Positions 7,723 through 16,381 of a stretch of 64,000 nt of DNA are shown here, piece after piece (within the stretch, counting starts at the first letter, position 1; each line of letters opens with the position of its first letter). A model generated the notes under the pieces. That model searched no databases and was not told where the DNA came from. It worked only from the letters and a program-made list of their open reading frames with translations. The stretch spans positions 1,800,001 through 1,864,000 of the forward strand of contig NZ_CP082944.1 in the NCBI RefSeq assembly GCF_019933155.2, read 5' to 3'. The translations under genes and the position numbers were made by a program. This stretch comes from Metabacillus dongyingensis. GTDB lineage: Bacteria; Bacillota; Bacilli; Bacillales; Bacillaceae.

Positions 7723-9909
7723 ATGAGCCAAGTTATTAATAAATGTGAAATAACATCTTTGCAGGAGCAGATCAGGCTGCTGGAAATGGAAAATAAACGC
7801 CTTCTGGAAAACAGCCGTCAACATGAAATAGTCTTTGAAAGCGCAATGGAAGCCATCATCATTATTAATGAGACATTCCATTTTATAGATTGCAACAAAT
7901 CAGCCTGTCATCTTTTTCAGCTGACAAAAAAAGAAATGCAGAAGCGGAAAATGTGTGATTTTTTATCTCTTGTTCCTCATCAGCAGCTTCATAAACAAGT
8001 GGATGAACTGAGAGATCATGATCAGACATCAGATGAACTGATTATCAAGCTCGACAATGGACAAGTGAAATTCATCGAGATTTCCATCAAGAAAAACGCA
8101 CTCGGAACGAAACATTTAGCATTAATGCGCGATATATCCTCAAACAAAATGCTTGAGCGGGAACGGACGATTAATGAGCAGCTCTTTAAAGATCTTTTTC
8201 ACAGGGCTGTAGACGGCATCGTCATTTTTGATGGCAGCGGCCAGTTTATTGATGCCAACGGATCATTTTGTTCAAACTTTGAAATCGATAAAAGCATGCT
8301 GAGTTCGTTTAAGCTGGATGATTTTATTGAAGGGGAAAATCAATTTAAACTCGATAAACTATGGTCGATCCTGAATGAAGGCGGCCGCGCTAAAGGGGAA
8401 ATGCCTGTTCTCCTTCAGTCGGGAAGAAAAAAAGTATTTGAATTCACCTCAACATCAAATGTGCTGAGCGGATTCAATATGGCGATTATGAGAGATATTA
8501 CCGATAAACGGAATATGGAAATGAAGCTCTTTAAAAGTGAGGAACGCTTCAGGGAGATCTTTGAAAATGCGATCGATGCCATCATCATCTGGAACAATGA
8601 CGGCAGAATCATCAGTGCCAATCAGTCAGCCTGCCGAACTTTTGAATTGTCCATCGGGAATTTAATCAGCAGCAGTATTTACGACTTTATTGACTTACGC
8701 GATCTGAAGTTCAGATCTGCAAAAAAAGAATATTTGCGAAAAGGCGCCATCCGGGAGGAATTATTGTTTTACATGCCAAACGGCCAATGCAAACAGCTTG
8801 AATTCACTTCAAAAATGGACGTGACAGATGGCCATCATTTAACCATTCTAAGGAATGTAAGCGACCGTAAACGCATGGAAAAAGAGCTTCGAGAAAGCGA
8901 GCAGAAGTTCAGAAAGATTTTTAACGGTGCAATGGACGGCATTGTGCTGATTAATGACAGCTACACGATTATCGACGCGAATCCGACAGCCAGCCATATC
9001 CTTGAAATTCCGCTTGACCAAATTCACAAATATAACCTGCATGAACTGATTTCCTACGATAAAATAGAAGGGAATTCGATGTATTTTCTCGATGAAACGA
9101 CAGAAGAAATCCCGTTTAAGCTTCAAAATAATAAAGAAAAAATCCTGGAATTTTCATTAAAGCGTAATATTATTGAAAACATGAATCTCGCGATCTTCCG
9201 GGATATCACGGAAAAGAAAGAACTGGAAGAACGTTTGCGCAAATCAGACACACTGAGTGTAGTCGGGGAGCTCGCAGCCGGAATTGCCCATGAAATCCGC
9301 AATCCAATGACTGCTTTAAAGGGGTTTATTCAGCTTCTTGAAGCGAATGTCAAAGAAGATTTCTCAATGTACTTCAATGTCATTACCTCTGAACTGAGCA
9401 GAATTGAATCCATTATTACTGAATTCCTGATCCTGGCCAAGCCCCAGGCAATTTCCTATCAGGAAAAAGATGTGGTCACCATCATGAAGGAAACGATTGA
9501 GCTCCTTAATGCACAGGCCATCCTGGTAAATGTCCAGATTCAATTGAACCATAATGGTTCTGTTCCGCTTGTTTATTGTGAGCCAAACCAGCTAAAACAA
9601 GTATTTATTAATATTTTGAAAAATGCGATTGAAGTCATGCCAAGCGGAGGCACCATACAAGTGGATATCATGCTGAAAAATGAAAATGAACTTAAAATCT
9701 CCATTATCGATGAAGGATCCGGGATTCCTGAAGATAAAATCAAGCGGCTGGGGGAACCATTCTATACTACAAAAGACAGAGGGACCGGGCTTGGTTTAAT
9801 GGTCAGCTATAAAATTATTGAAGAGCACTGCGGCAAAGTGGAGGTTGAAAGCAAAGTTGGGAATGGGACGGCGTTTCACATCACACTGCCGATCAAACAA
9901 ACCATGTGA
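7723..9909 (+). CDS. kinE: Sporulation sensor histidine kinase KinE
   Basis: Start placed at ATG 7723 after CGGAGGCAAGGAG; the upstream ATG at 7669 would add 18 residues that include this site. The 728-residue product has no membrane segment. It starts with a coiled coil (about 8-35), then four PAS domains (about 30-135, 145-255, 265-378, 385-495). The last three open with AVDGIVIF, AIDAIIIW and AMDGIVLI. The HisKA domain has ELAAGIAHEIRNP with phospho-histidine about residue 523; the ATPase domain has DEGSGIPED and GTGLGL. This matches KinA/KinE kinases that feed the Spo0F-Spo0B-Spo0A phosphorelay. Position next to ogt is as in B. subtilis kinE. Confidence 0.85.
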   Translation: MSQVINKCEITSLQEQIRLLEMENKRLLENSRQHEIVFESAMEAIIIINETFHFIDCNKSACHLFQLTKKEMQKRKMCDFLSLVPHQQLHKQVDELRDHDQTSDELIIKLDNGQVKFIEISIKKNALGTKHLALMRDISSNKMLERERTINEQLFKDLFHRAVDGIVIFDGSGQFIDANGSFCSNFEIDKSMLSSFKLDDFIEGENQFKLDKLWSILNEGGRAKGEMPVLLQSGRKKVFEFTSTSNVLSGFNMAIMRDITDKRNMEMKLFKSEERFREIFENAIDAIIIWNNDGRIISANQSACRTFELSIGNLISSSIYDFIDLRDLKFRSAKKEYLRKGAIREELLFYMPNGQCKQLEFTSKMDVTDGHHLTILRNVSDRKRMEKELRESEQKFRKIFNGAMDGIVLINDSYTIIDANPTASHILEIPLDQIHKYNLHELISYDKIEGNSMYFLDETTEEIPFKLQNNKEKILEFSLKRNIIENMNLAIFRDITEKKELEERLRKSDTLSVVGELAAGIAHEIRNPMTALKGFIQLLEANVKEDFSMYFNVITSELSRIESIITEFLILAKPQAISYQEKDVVTIMKETIELLNAQAILVNVQIQLNHNGSVPLVYCEPNQLKQVFINILKNAIEVMPSGGTIQVDIMLKNENELKISIIDEGSGIPEDKIKRLGEPFYTTKDRGTGLGLMVSYKIIEEHCGKVEVESKVGNGTAFHITLPIKQTM

Positions 9910-9920
9910 AAGGAAGCCTT

Positions 9921-10418
9921 ATGCACTCATATACAGCAGTTCACACACCTATTGGCAAGGTGATCATTTCTGCAGATGATCACTTCATTACAAGGCTGTT
10001 TCTCTCAGAGGAACAATTCGAAGATTATGTGCAGAATCACCCGATACGGAAAGCAGATGATGATCATCTTTTATTAAAGGATGCAATAAAACAATTAACC
10101 GAATATTTCGAAGGCAAAAGAACTTCTTTTCAGCTGCCATTCAAGCAGACAGGAACAGCTTTTCAAGAACATGTTTGGTCTGCACTTGAAGAGATTCCAT
10201 ATGGAGAGTCCCGTACGTACCTCGATATTGCCGTCAGAATCGGCAAACCAAAAGCAGTCCGTGCAGTCGGACAGGCAAACAAGAAAAATTCGCTGCCAAT
10301 TTTCATCCCATGTCACCGGGTGATTGGCGCTAAAGGAATGCTGACAGGCTATGCAGGCACACAAACAGATCTAAAGGCAGTCCTTCTTGATCTTGAAAAA
10401 ATTTCTTACCAAGCGTAA
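9921..10418 (+). CDS. ogt: Methylated-DNA-protein cysteine methyltransferase
   Basis: Start chosen at ATG 9921 after GAAAGGAAG; a GTG at 9906 overlaps the kinE stop. The 165-residue enzyme has the active-site motif IPCHRVIG, whose cysteine accepts the alkyl group from O6-methylguanine. It also carries the arginine-finger helix region ARTY-like block GESRTYLDIAVRIG and GQANKKN. It is a suicide repair protein acting on DNA. It is close enough to kinE (11 bases) to be co-transcribed, as in B. subtilis. The paralogue at 55.3 kb lacks the cysteine. Confidence 0.93.
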   Translation: MHSYTAVHTPIGKVIISADDHFITRLFLSEEQFEDYVQNHPIRKADDDHLLLKDAIKQLTEYFEGKRTSFQLPFKQTGTAFQEHVWSALEEIPYGESRTYLDIAVRIGKPKAVRAVGQANKKNSLPIFIPCHRVIGAKGMLTGYAGTQTDLKAVLLDLEKISYQA

Positions 10419-10500
10419 TTTGCTTGTCACATACTTACCCGCGCGACATATTATTTAGTATAGTTAAAAAAGTTGCCTCGGCGCAAAAAGGGTGAGTACG

Positions 10501-10608
10501 ATGAGAATGTGGAAACGTCCGAATAAACTCGCATTCTATGCTGATTTATTTCAAAAAATGAATGTCATTACAGAGGATCAAAAAAAGACGATTTTGACCA
10601 AAAAGTAA
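10501..10608 (+). CDS. Very small basic hypothetical protein, 35 aa
   Basis: ATG 10501 follows AAAAAGGGTGAGTACG, a plausible ribosome site. The product starts MRMWKRPNKLAFYADLFQKM and ends DQKKTILTKK. It is followed at once by a terminator, which suggests a separate short transcript between ogt and kynA. I do not recognise a family. Confidence 0.5.
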   Translation: MRMWKRPNKLAFYADLFQKMNVITEDQKKTILTKK

Positions 10609-10640
10609 AGGAGTTAAAGCAATAGCTTAAGCTCCTTTAT
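10607..10640 (+). terminator. Terminator after the 35-aa gene
   Basis: AAAGGAG pairs with CTCCTTT, with further TTAA/TTAA-type inner pairing, followed by a short T-rich tract (TATTTTG). It separates the small gene from kynA. Confidence 0.6.
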
Positions 10641-10660
10641 TTTGAAAAAGGGGAGTTTAA

Positions 10661-11491
10661 ATGAAAGATCCAAAAGACGAAAAGGGGATTCACACCGATT
10701 TTATCAATCGGATGACATACGGGGAGTATCTTCATTTAGATCCGCTGCTCAGCAGCCAGAACCGGTTATCCGGCCATCATGATGAAATGCTGTTCATTAT
10801 CATCCATCAAGTAAGCGAGCTGTGGATGAAGCTGATCCTTCATGAATTGAACGCTAGCATTGAAGCCATTGAAAAAGGGGAATTGTCTATGGCTTTTAAA
10901 ATGCTTGCACGCGTATCAAAAATTCAATCCCAAATTATTGAAGCCTGGGATGTTCTTTCTACCTTAACACCATCAGAATACGTCCAGTTCCGCGACAAGC
11001 TTGGACAGGCATCAGGCTTCCAGTCTTATCAATACCGGATGATTGAATTTGCATTGGGGTACAAAACCACACATGTCCTGGAAATTTATAAAAAAGATCC
11101 AGACCTGCACCGCAAGCTGACGGAAGCTCTCCATAAACCAAGCATCTATGACGTTTCCATTAAAGCACTGTCAGCAGCAGGCCTGCCCATTCCAAATGAA
11201 ACACTGAACAGGGATGTAACCGTAACTTACAAAGGTGATGCTGCGGTTGAGACTGCCTGGCTTGAGGTGTACCGGAGCCCAGAGGCATACTGGGACCTAT
11301 ACGAACTTGCAGAAAAACTGATTGATATCGAAGACTGGCTGCAGCAATGGCGCTTCAGGCATATGAAAACAGTAGAACGCATTATTGGCTTCAAAAAAGG
11401 AACAGGCGGATCATCCGGAGTCACCTATTTAAAGAAAGTGCTCGATCACCGATTCTTTCCGGAACTTTGGGATATACGGACGAAGCTGTAA
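10661..11491 (+). CDS. kynA: Tryptophan 2,3-dioxygenase
   Basis: A 276-residue heme enzyme that opens the tryptophan indole ring to N-formylkynurenine, the first step of the kynurenine pathway. The family signature is clear: [16 protein letters not shown], then [20 protein letters not shown] containing the heme pocket, [12 protein letters not shown], and the late block [24 protein letters not shown]. Length fits the family. ATG 10661 follows AAAAAGGGGAG. kynB (formamidase) and kynU (kynureninase), which often adjoin kynA in bacteria, are not in this window. A terminator follows, so it is monocistronic. Confidence 0.95.
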   Translation: MKDPKDEKGIHTDFINRMTYGEYLHLDPLLSSQNRLSGHHDEMLFIIIHQVSELWMKLILHELNASIEAIEKGELSMAFKMLARVSKIQSQIIEAWDVLSTLTPSEYVQFRDKLGQASGFQSYQYRMIEFALGYKTTHVLEIYKKDPDLHRKLTEALHKPSIYDVSIKALSAAGLPIPNETLNRDVTVTYKGDAAVETAWLEVYRSPEAYWDLYELAEKLIDIEDWLQQWRFRHMKTVERIIGFKKGTGGSSGVTYLKKVLDHRFFPELWDIRTKL

Positions 11492-11506
11492 AGGTTGAAG
11501 ATGATT

Positions 11507-11545
11507 AAAAAATGCCCATTTCCAGCTGGATTTGGGCATTTTTTA
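11507..11545. terminator. Terminator after kynA
   Basis: AAAAAATGCCCA and TGGGCATTTTTT pair perfectly around a 14-base loop that itself contains CCAGCTGG. The T run makes it a strong intrinsic terminator. Confidence 0.9.
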
Positions 11546-11632
11546 ATAAGCGGGGCGGAATTTTTCATTAAGTAAACGTTTCACAGTCAGGGAGTATCCG
11601 ACTCGCATCTGCCGATGTTTAAACACGGGGCT

Positions 11633-12680
11633 CCAATTCGCAGAAATCATGGTTCAATTCACAAAAACCGTGTTCCAATTCGTAAAAATGAGCCTCCAAC
11701 TCGCCAAAAATCGGGAATTAACTCACAAGCCTGCATTTTGAACAGAAAAGCCATGAAAAATGCCTCATTTTTATCTGCCTTTGGCCATTTAATTATTATA
11801 TGCAGGTTAAATGATTGTGAATGGCCTGTTATTTATAAGGACCAACTCTTATACAGTGGTTCAATTTGCAAAAACCTCGTTCCAATTCGTAAAAATGAGT
11901 CTCCAACTCGCAGAAAATATGATCCTATTCGCAAAAATCGGCAATTAACTCAAGCCTGCATTTGGAACAGAAATGCCATGAAAAATGCCTCATTTCTATC
12001 TGCCTTTGGCCATTTAATTATTATATTCAGGTTAAATAAGGGTGAACGACTTGTAATTTATAAGGACCAGCCCGTATACAGTGGTTCAATTTGCAAAAAC
12101 CTCGTTCCAATTCGTAAAAATGAGTCTCCAACTCGCAGAAATTATGATCCTATTCGCAAAAATCGGCAATTAACTCACAAGCCTGCATTTTGAACAGAAA
12201 AGCCATGAAAAATGCCTCATTTCTATCTGCCTTTGGCCATTTAATTATTATATGCAGGTCAAATAAGGCTGAACGTCTTGTAATTTATAAAGACCAACCC
12301 TTATGCAGGGGTTCAATTTGCAAAAACCTCGTTTCAATCCGTAAAAATGAGTCTCCAACTCGCAGAAAATATGATCCTATTCGCAAAAATCGGCAATTAA
12401 CTCACAAGCCTGCATTTTGAACAGAAAAGCCATGAAAAATGCCTCATTTCTATCTGCCTTTGGCCATTTACTTATTATATGCAGGTTAAATAAGGGTGAA
12501 CGACTTGTAATTTATAAGGACCAACACTTATACAGTGGTTCAATTTGCAAAAACCTCGTTTCAATTCGTAAAAATGAGTCTCCAACTCGCAGAAAATATG
12601 ATCCTATTCGCAAAAATCGGCAATTAACTCACAAGCCTGCATTTGGAACATAAAAGCCATGAAGAATGCCTCATTTACTG
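11633..12680. repeat. Tandem array, 225-227 bp units containing blocks of 21-bp repeats
   Basis: The marker CTGCATTT recurs at 11731, 11956, 12183, 12410 and 12637 (spacing 225, 227, 227, 227). Each unit has a block of about five 21-bp repeats of the form CAATTCGTAAAAATN6 (for example at 11862, 11883, 11904, 11925) and a unique block of about 122 bp. A leading 21-bp block starts at 11633. Open frames run through the array, but 227 is not a multiple of three, so adjacent units are read in different frames. No ribosome sites precede them, and I treat the array as non-coding. Confidence 0.9.
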
Positions 12681-12757
12681 CTGCCTTTTTGCTCAGCACA
12701 ACTGTACCATTTAATCCGTCTGAAAAAATATAAAAAATGCCACTTATTTGATTGACT

Positions 12758-12802
12758 TCTAATTAACAATTAGATTATCATCTAATTAGATAAACATCTA
12801 AT
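12758..12802 (+). promoter_or_regulatory. Operator-like cluster of three inverted repeats
   Basis: Three near-palindromes built on TCTAAT/ATTAGA overlap end to end: 12758-12774, 12769-12786 and 12785-12802. They end three bases before the ribosome site of the ArsR-type gene. This is the expected arrangement for an autoregulatory operator of a winged-helix repressor. Confidence 0.65.
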
Positions 12803-12815
12803 CGGAGGGAAATCA

Positions 12816-13397
12816 ATGCAGCTGAACAAACTTGTCACTTTTCACAAAGTCATGGGAGATGCGACCAGAATCCGAATTCTTGCCCTTTTATCCAAGGGTC
12901 CTAAAAATGGTCAGGCACTTGCGGGTATTCTTGGGCTGACACCGCCGACCATTACACATCATTTGACAAAGCTAAGAGAAATAAGCCTGATATCTGAAAA
13001 AAGGGTCAAGAATACCATATATTTTCAAGTGAATGAAAAACTGCTGCAGCAGCTGTCACTCGGCATGATGGAAATCGTAACAGGCAAAGGGGAGCTTGAA
13101 ATGAATCAAGAAAAAACAGGGGAGCATACAAAGATACTCGGGAATTATTTAACAAAGGATGGCAAGCTGAAAACCATTCCGCCTCAGCGGAAAAGAAGGC
13201 TTATTGTTCTTTATCATTTAGCAAAAGGTTTTGAAGCTGGCAAAAAATATCCTGAAAAAGAGATCAATGAATACATCAAAAGATTTCATGAGGATTTTGC
13301 AACACTTCGAAGGGAATTTATCATCAATCACATCATGTACCGGGAAGATGGAATTTATGAACTTAATCCTAAAGAATTATGGGCGAAAATTGAATAG
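12816..13397 (+). CDS. ArsR-type HTH regulator with C-terminal DUF2087 domain
   Basis: 193 residues. Residues 1-75 form a winged helix (MGDATRIRILALLSKGPKNG, GLTPPTITHHLTKLREISLI) of the ArsR class. No CxC metal site is visible in the recognition region. The C-terminal part (about 105-190; GKLKTIPPQRKRRLIVLYHL, EDFATLRREFI) matches the DUF2087 domain, often fused to such regulators. ATG 12816 follows CGGAGGG. It probably represses its own transcription through the repeats directly upstream. The downstream acetyltransferase starts 10 bases later and is likely co-regulated. The inducer is unknown. Confidence 0.85.
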   Translation: MQLNKLVTFHKVMGDATRIRILALLSKGPKNGQALAGILGLTPPTITHHLTKLREISLISEKRVKNTIYFQVNEKLLQQLSLGMMEIVTGKGELEMNQEKTGEHTKILGNYLTKDGKLKTIPPQRKRRLIVLYHLAKGFEAGKKYPEKEINEYIKRFHEDFATLRREFIINHIMYREDGIYELNPKELWAKIE

Positions 13398-13407
13398 GAG
13401 CGGGAAT

Positions 13408-13878
13408 ATGATCAAACTGGAGCCAAGAGGCAAAGAACATCTTCAATATGAACTTGAAATCATGAATTCCAATCCGGATTTTAATATTATTTCAAGCGGA
13501 AAACCGGATGTAACGGAAGAAGACTTGGAGAAAGAACGTGAAGAAGGAAAAGCAGTAAACGCAAAGCGATTTATGATAAAACATGATCAGCAAACCATCG
13601 GCCTTATTGAATATTGTCCGCTGAATCCGAATGACGGCAAACCATGGATTGGTTTGTTTATCATTCATGGTGATTTTCAGGGCAAGGGACTTGCGAAGCT
13701 TGCATATGAAGCGGCAGAAGAAGTTCTTGCTGAGGAGGGTTTCAGTGAAATCAGACTCGGGGTGCTCACAAATAATGAACGAGGGAATTCATTCTGGAAG
13801 AGGATGGGTTTTACAGCTTTTAAAGAAGGATTGCATGAGAATAGGCCGATCTATCATTATAAGAAAAAAATAAAGTAG
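13408..13878 (+). CDS. GNAT family N-acetyltransferase
   Basis: Start at ATG 13408 after TAGGAGCGGG, ten bases past the regulator stop; longer in-frame starts lie inside the regulator gene. The 156-residue product has the acetyl-CoA loop FIIHGDFQGKGLAKLAYE (Q/RxxGxG/A type) and the late GNAT block RLGVLTNNERGNSFWKRMGF. It acetylates an amine of a small molecule or protein in the cytoplasm. Pairing with the ArsR-DUF2087 regulator suggests an inducible detoxification role, but this is inference. Confidence 0.85.
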   Translation: MIKLEPRGKEHLQYELEIMNSNPDFNIISSGKPDVTEEDLEKEREEGKAVNAKRFMIKHDQQTIGLIEYCPLNPNDGKPWIGLFIIHGDFQGKGLAKLAYEAAEEVLAEEGFSEIRLGVLTNNERGNSFWKRMGFTAFKEGLHENRPIYHYKKKIK

Positions 13879-13902
13879 AGCGGTTTTCGCTCTACTTTTT
13901 TT
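13876..13902. terminator. Bidirectional terminator containing both convergent stop codons
   Basis: TAGAGCG (13876) pairs with CGCTCTA (13888-13894) across a five-base loop, followed by C and seven T. The TAG of the acetyltransferase begins the left arm. The TAG of the minus-strand permease is read from the right arm. Confidence 0.85.
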
Positions 13903-14899
13903 GTAAATGTGACAATGCCAGCGCACCGACTAAAATTGCTCCTTTAATGATGTCCTGAGCATAATAGGGAACGTTCAGCATGGTTAACCCGTTCAGCAAT
14001 ATGCCGATTAGGATGGCACCAAAGAACGTGCCAATGACATTTGGTTTGCCTGCTCCGAAGACGGAAATGCCGATGAACGCCGCAGCTACTCCGTCCATTA
14101 AAAGCGGGGCACCGGCAGAAACCTGTCCGGTCCCAATACGTGATGCAAGGATAATTCCTGCAATCGCTGCAAAAACGCCGCTCAGCACATAGGCATATGT
14201 ACGATATCGGTTAACAGGTATACCTGACAGTCTTGCAGCTTCCCGGTTTCCGCCTGTCATATAAAATAGCCGGCCGGGCTTCGTATACTGCAAAAACAGG
14301 TGAACAAGAATGACAGTTATGATCATCAGCAGAGCTGAAAATGGGATGGAAAATAAACTGCCTTGTCCGATGAACAGAAAGGACGGAATAAATTTCCCAG
14401 TTGCAGTACCGCCGCCTTCAAGAGGCATGCTGTTATAAATGGAATACCCCTTTGTGTACGTCAAGTGAATACCGTTTACTATATACATGACTGCAAGTGT
14501 TGCAAGCAGATCCGGAAGCTTTACTTTTACGACTAAAAAAGAATTGATTAATCCAACTGCGATACCGATCACGATTGGGATAATCAGCGCAACCAGCAAT
14601 TCCTGTCTGAATAATACGAGAGCAGCCGCACTTCCAATTGTGGCAAGACTGACAGTGGAGCCCACAGATAAATCAAAACCATCAACAATCAGAGAAAAGG
14701 TAATGCCGATTGCAACAAACGTTACGATTGAAATGGACCGCAGGATGTCACTGAAATTCGAATAGGTTAAAAATTCGTCCACCGCGATGCTGAAGTAGAT
14801 GGTAACTGCTAAAATGACGAGCATCGTGCCGTGTTTATACAAAAAGGGCAGAATGCTCCTTTGTTTTTTTGTCTTGATGACGACGGCTTCCTCCATCAT
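13892..14899 (-). CDS. ABC transporter permease, RbsC family, probable methylthioribose import
   Basis: About 335 residues, 8-10 hydrophobic helices. Family blocks are visible: GITFSLIVDGFDLSVGSTVSL (split-loop motif), LPDLLATLAVMYIVNG, GGNREAARLSGIPV (the EAA-type loop that meets the ATPase) and GAGKPNVIGTFFGA. Start placed at 14899, after AGGAGGTGA; a further ATG follows directly. It overlaps the ATPase gene by 65 bases. As the last gene of the S-box operon mtnK-mtnA-SBP-ATPase-permease, its substrate is most likely 5-methylthioribose. The RbsC assignment is firm; the substrate is inferred from context. Confidence 0.88.
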   Translation of the reverse strand: MMEEAVVIKTKKQRSILPFLYKHGTMLVILAVTIYFSIAVDEFLTYSNFSDILRSISIVTFVAIGITFSLIVDGFDLSVGSTVSLATIGSAAALVLFRQELLVALIIPIVIGIAVGLINSFLVVKVKLPDLLATLAVMYIVNGIHLTYTKGYSIYNSMPLEGGGTATGKFIPSFLFIGQGSLFSIPFSALLMIITVILVHLFLQYTKPGRLFYMTGGNREAARLSGIPVNRYRTYAYVLSGVFAAIAGIILASRIGTGQVSAGAPLLMDGVAAAFIGISVFGAGKPNVIGTFFGAILIGILLNGLTMLNVPYYAQDIIKGAILVGALALSHLQKK

Positions 14900-16379
14900 C
14901 TTCACCTCCTGATGCATAATAAATGAGCTTTTCAATCGTTGCTTCCTCGTGTGTGAGGACTTTGGCCACTTTTCCTTTATTTAAAATAATGATGCGGTCG
15001 GCAACCTCCAGCAGTTCCTCCCACTCACCGGAAAAATAGACAATTCCTTTTCCTTCAGCCGCAAGCTTGTGAATCAGCTGAAATACTTCTTTTTTTGCAC
15101 CTACATCAATCCCTTTTGTCGGTTCATCGAAAAGAAAGAGAGAAGAATCAGTGTTAAGCCATTTTCCAATTACTACCTTCTGCTGGTTTCCTCCGCTCAG
15201 CAGACTTGTGGAAATAGAAGGGGATGCTGCAGAAATGTTTAACCTGCTGATCAGCCGGTTGGCTAAGGCATGTTCCTTTTGCTTTGAAATCCACAGGCTG
15301 CTTGCGATGGAGCGAAGCGACTGGATCGACAAATTCACCGATACAGGTTCATGAACAAACAATCCCTGTTTTCTTCTCTCTTCAGGAATCAGGCAAATGC
15401 CTGATTTAATGGCGGCTGCAGGGGAGGTGATTTTAACCCGTTTTCCGCTGAGCTCAATCAAAGCTTTAGTGGAGCTTAGGCCATATAAAGCCTCAGCAAG
15501 CTCTGTTTTTCCAGCTCCTGCAAGACCTGCTACTCCTACAATTTCTCCTTCATGAACATTGAAGCTTAGTTTGCTGCCGAACTTTTCAACCACTATATTT
15601 TCTGCATGGAATAAAGGTTTATCGAATGTTTTTCTAGTTTTTTTCTTCTCAATTTGAAAAGCGGTGCCAATCATATGCTTTACGAGCTCTACAATTTCGA
15701 TATCAGCGGTATCACCGCTGTGTACAACGCTGCCATCCCGTAAAATTGTCACTCTGTCGCAGATCTCTTTTACTTCTGAGAGCTTATGAGAGATATAGAT
15801 AATCGCTGCACCTTCTGCGCGCAGCTGCCTGATGATTTTAAAGAGAATCTTGGTTTCGGTATCGCTGAGAGGAGCTGTCGGCTCATCTAAAATGATGTAA
15901 GCAGCAGATGCAGAAAGGGTTTTTGCAAGTAAGATCAGCTGCTTTTCCTGCAGAGTGCACTCCTGAACGAGCTTGCTGACATTAATGCTGAGGCCAACCC
16001 TCTGCAGCAGGTTTTCTGCGTCAGCTTTAAGCTTTCTGTAAGAAATGGCAGCTGACTTCTGATCAGGGATGTTTGCCACGTTTTCATAGACTGTGAGAGT
16101 TGGGAAGAGGGCAGTGTCCACTTCCTGAACAACAAACCCAATTCCAGCTTTTTTAGCATCAGAAGGATGATGAAAGACAGAAGCTTTGCCGTCTATGAGA
16201 ATGGTTCCATGATCGGGCTTGCAGTCACCGGACAGGATTTTCATCAGCGTGCTTTTGCCTGCGCCATTCATTCCGAGAAGCGCATGAACCTCGCCTTTTT
16301 TGGCAGTAAAGGAAACGCCTTTTAAGACAGTTGCTTCGCCAAAAGATTTGTATATGTCATCCATGATGAGGGAGCTCAT
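14835..16379 (-). CDS. ABC transporter ATP-binding protein, RbsA family (two ATPase domains)
   Basis: 514 residues with two nucleotide-binding domains. The first has Walker A GMNGAGKST and Walker B YIILDEPTAP; the second has GLAGAGKTE, signature LLSGGNQQKVV and Walker B LFDEPTKG. This is the layout of RbsA-type sugar importers. The first-domain signature region reads ECTLQEKQLI, which departs from LSGGQ as is common in RbsA. ATG 16379 follows AAGGGGGAA, two bases after the binding-protein stop. The last 20 or so residues after YYASGGED run into the permease gene and look like an extension beyond the usual family end. It drives import by the neighbouring permease. Confidence 0.9.
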   Translation of the reverse strand: MSSLIMDDIYKSFGEATVLKGVSFTAKKGEVHALLGMNGAGKSTLMKILSGDCKPDHGTILIDGKASVFHHPSDAKKAGIGFVVQEVDTALFPTLTVYENVANIPDQKSAAISYRKLKADAENLLQRVGLSINVSKLVQECTLQEKQLILLAKTLSASAAYIILDEPTAPLSDTETKILFKIIRQLRAEGAAIIYISHKLSEVKEICDRVTILRDGSVVHSGDTADIEIVELVKHMIGTAFQIEKKKTRKTFDKPLFHAENIVVEKFGSKLSFNVHEGEIVGVAGLAGAGKTELAEALYGLSSTKALIELSGKRVKITSPAAAIKSGICLIPEERRKQGLFVHEPVSVNLSIQSLRSIASSLWISKQKEHALANRLISRLNISAASPSISTSLLSGGNQQKVVIGKWLNTDSSLFLFDEPTKGIDVGAKKEVFQLIHKLAAEGKGIVYFSGEWEELLEVADRIIILNKGKVAKVLTHEEATIEKLIYYASGGEDDGGSRRHQDKKTKEHSALFV

Positions 16380-16381
16380 GT

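Noticed and set aside
11615..12653. Three long open frames of 192, 76 and 78 codons with repeated sequence
   Set aside because: They run through the 225-227 bp array, lack ribosome sites, and adjacent units are read in different frames, so the protein repeat is only a by-product of the DNA repeat.
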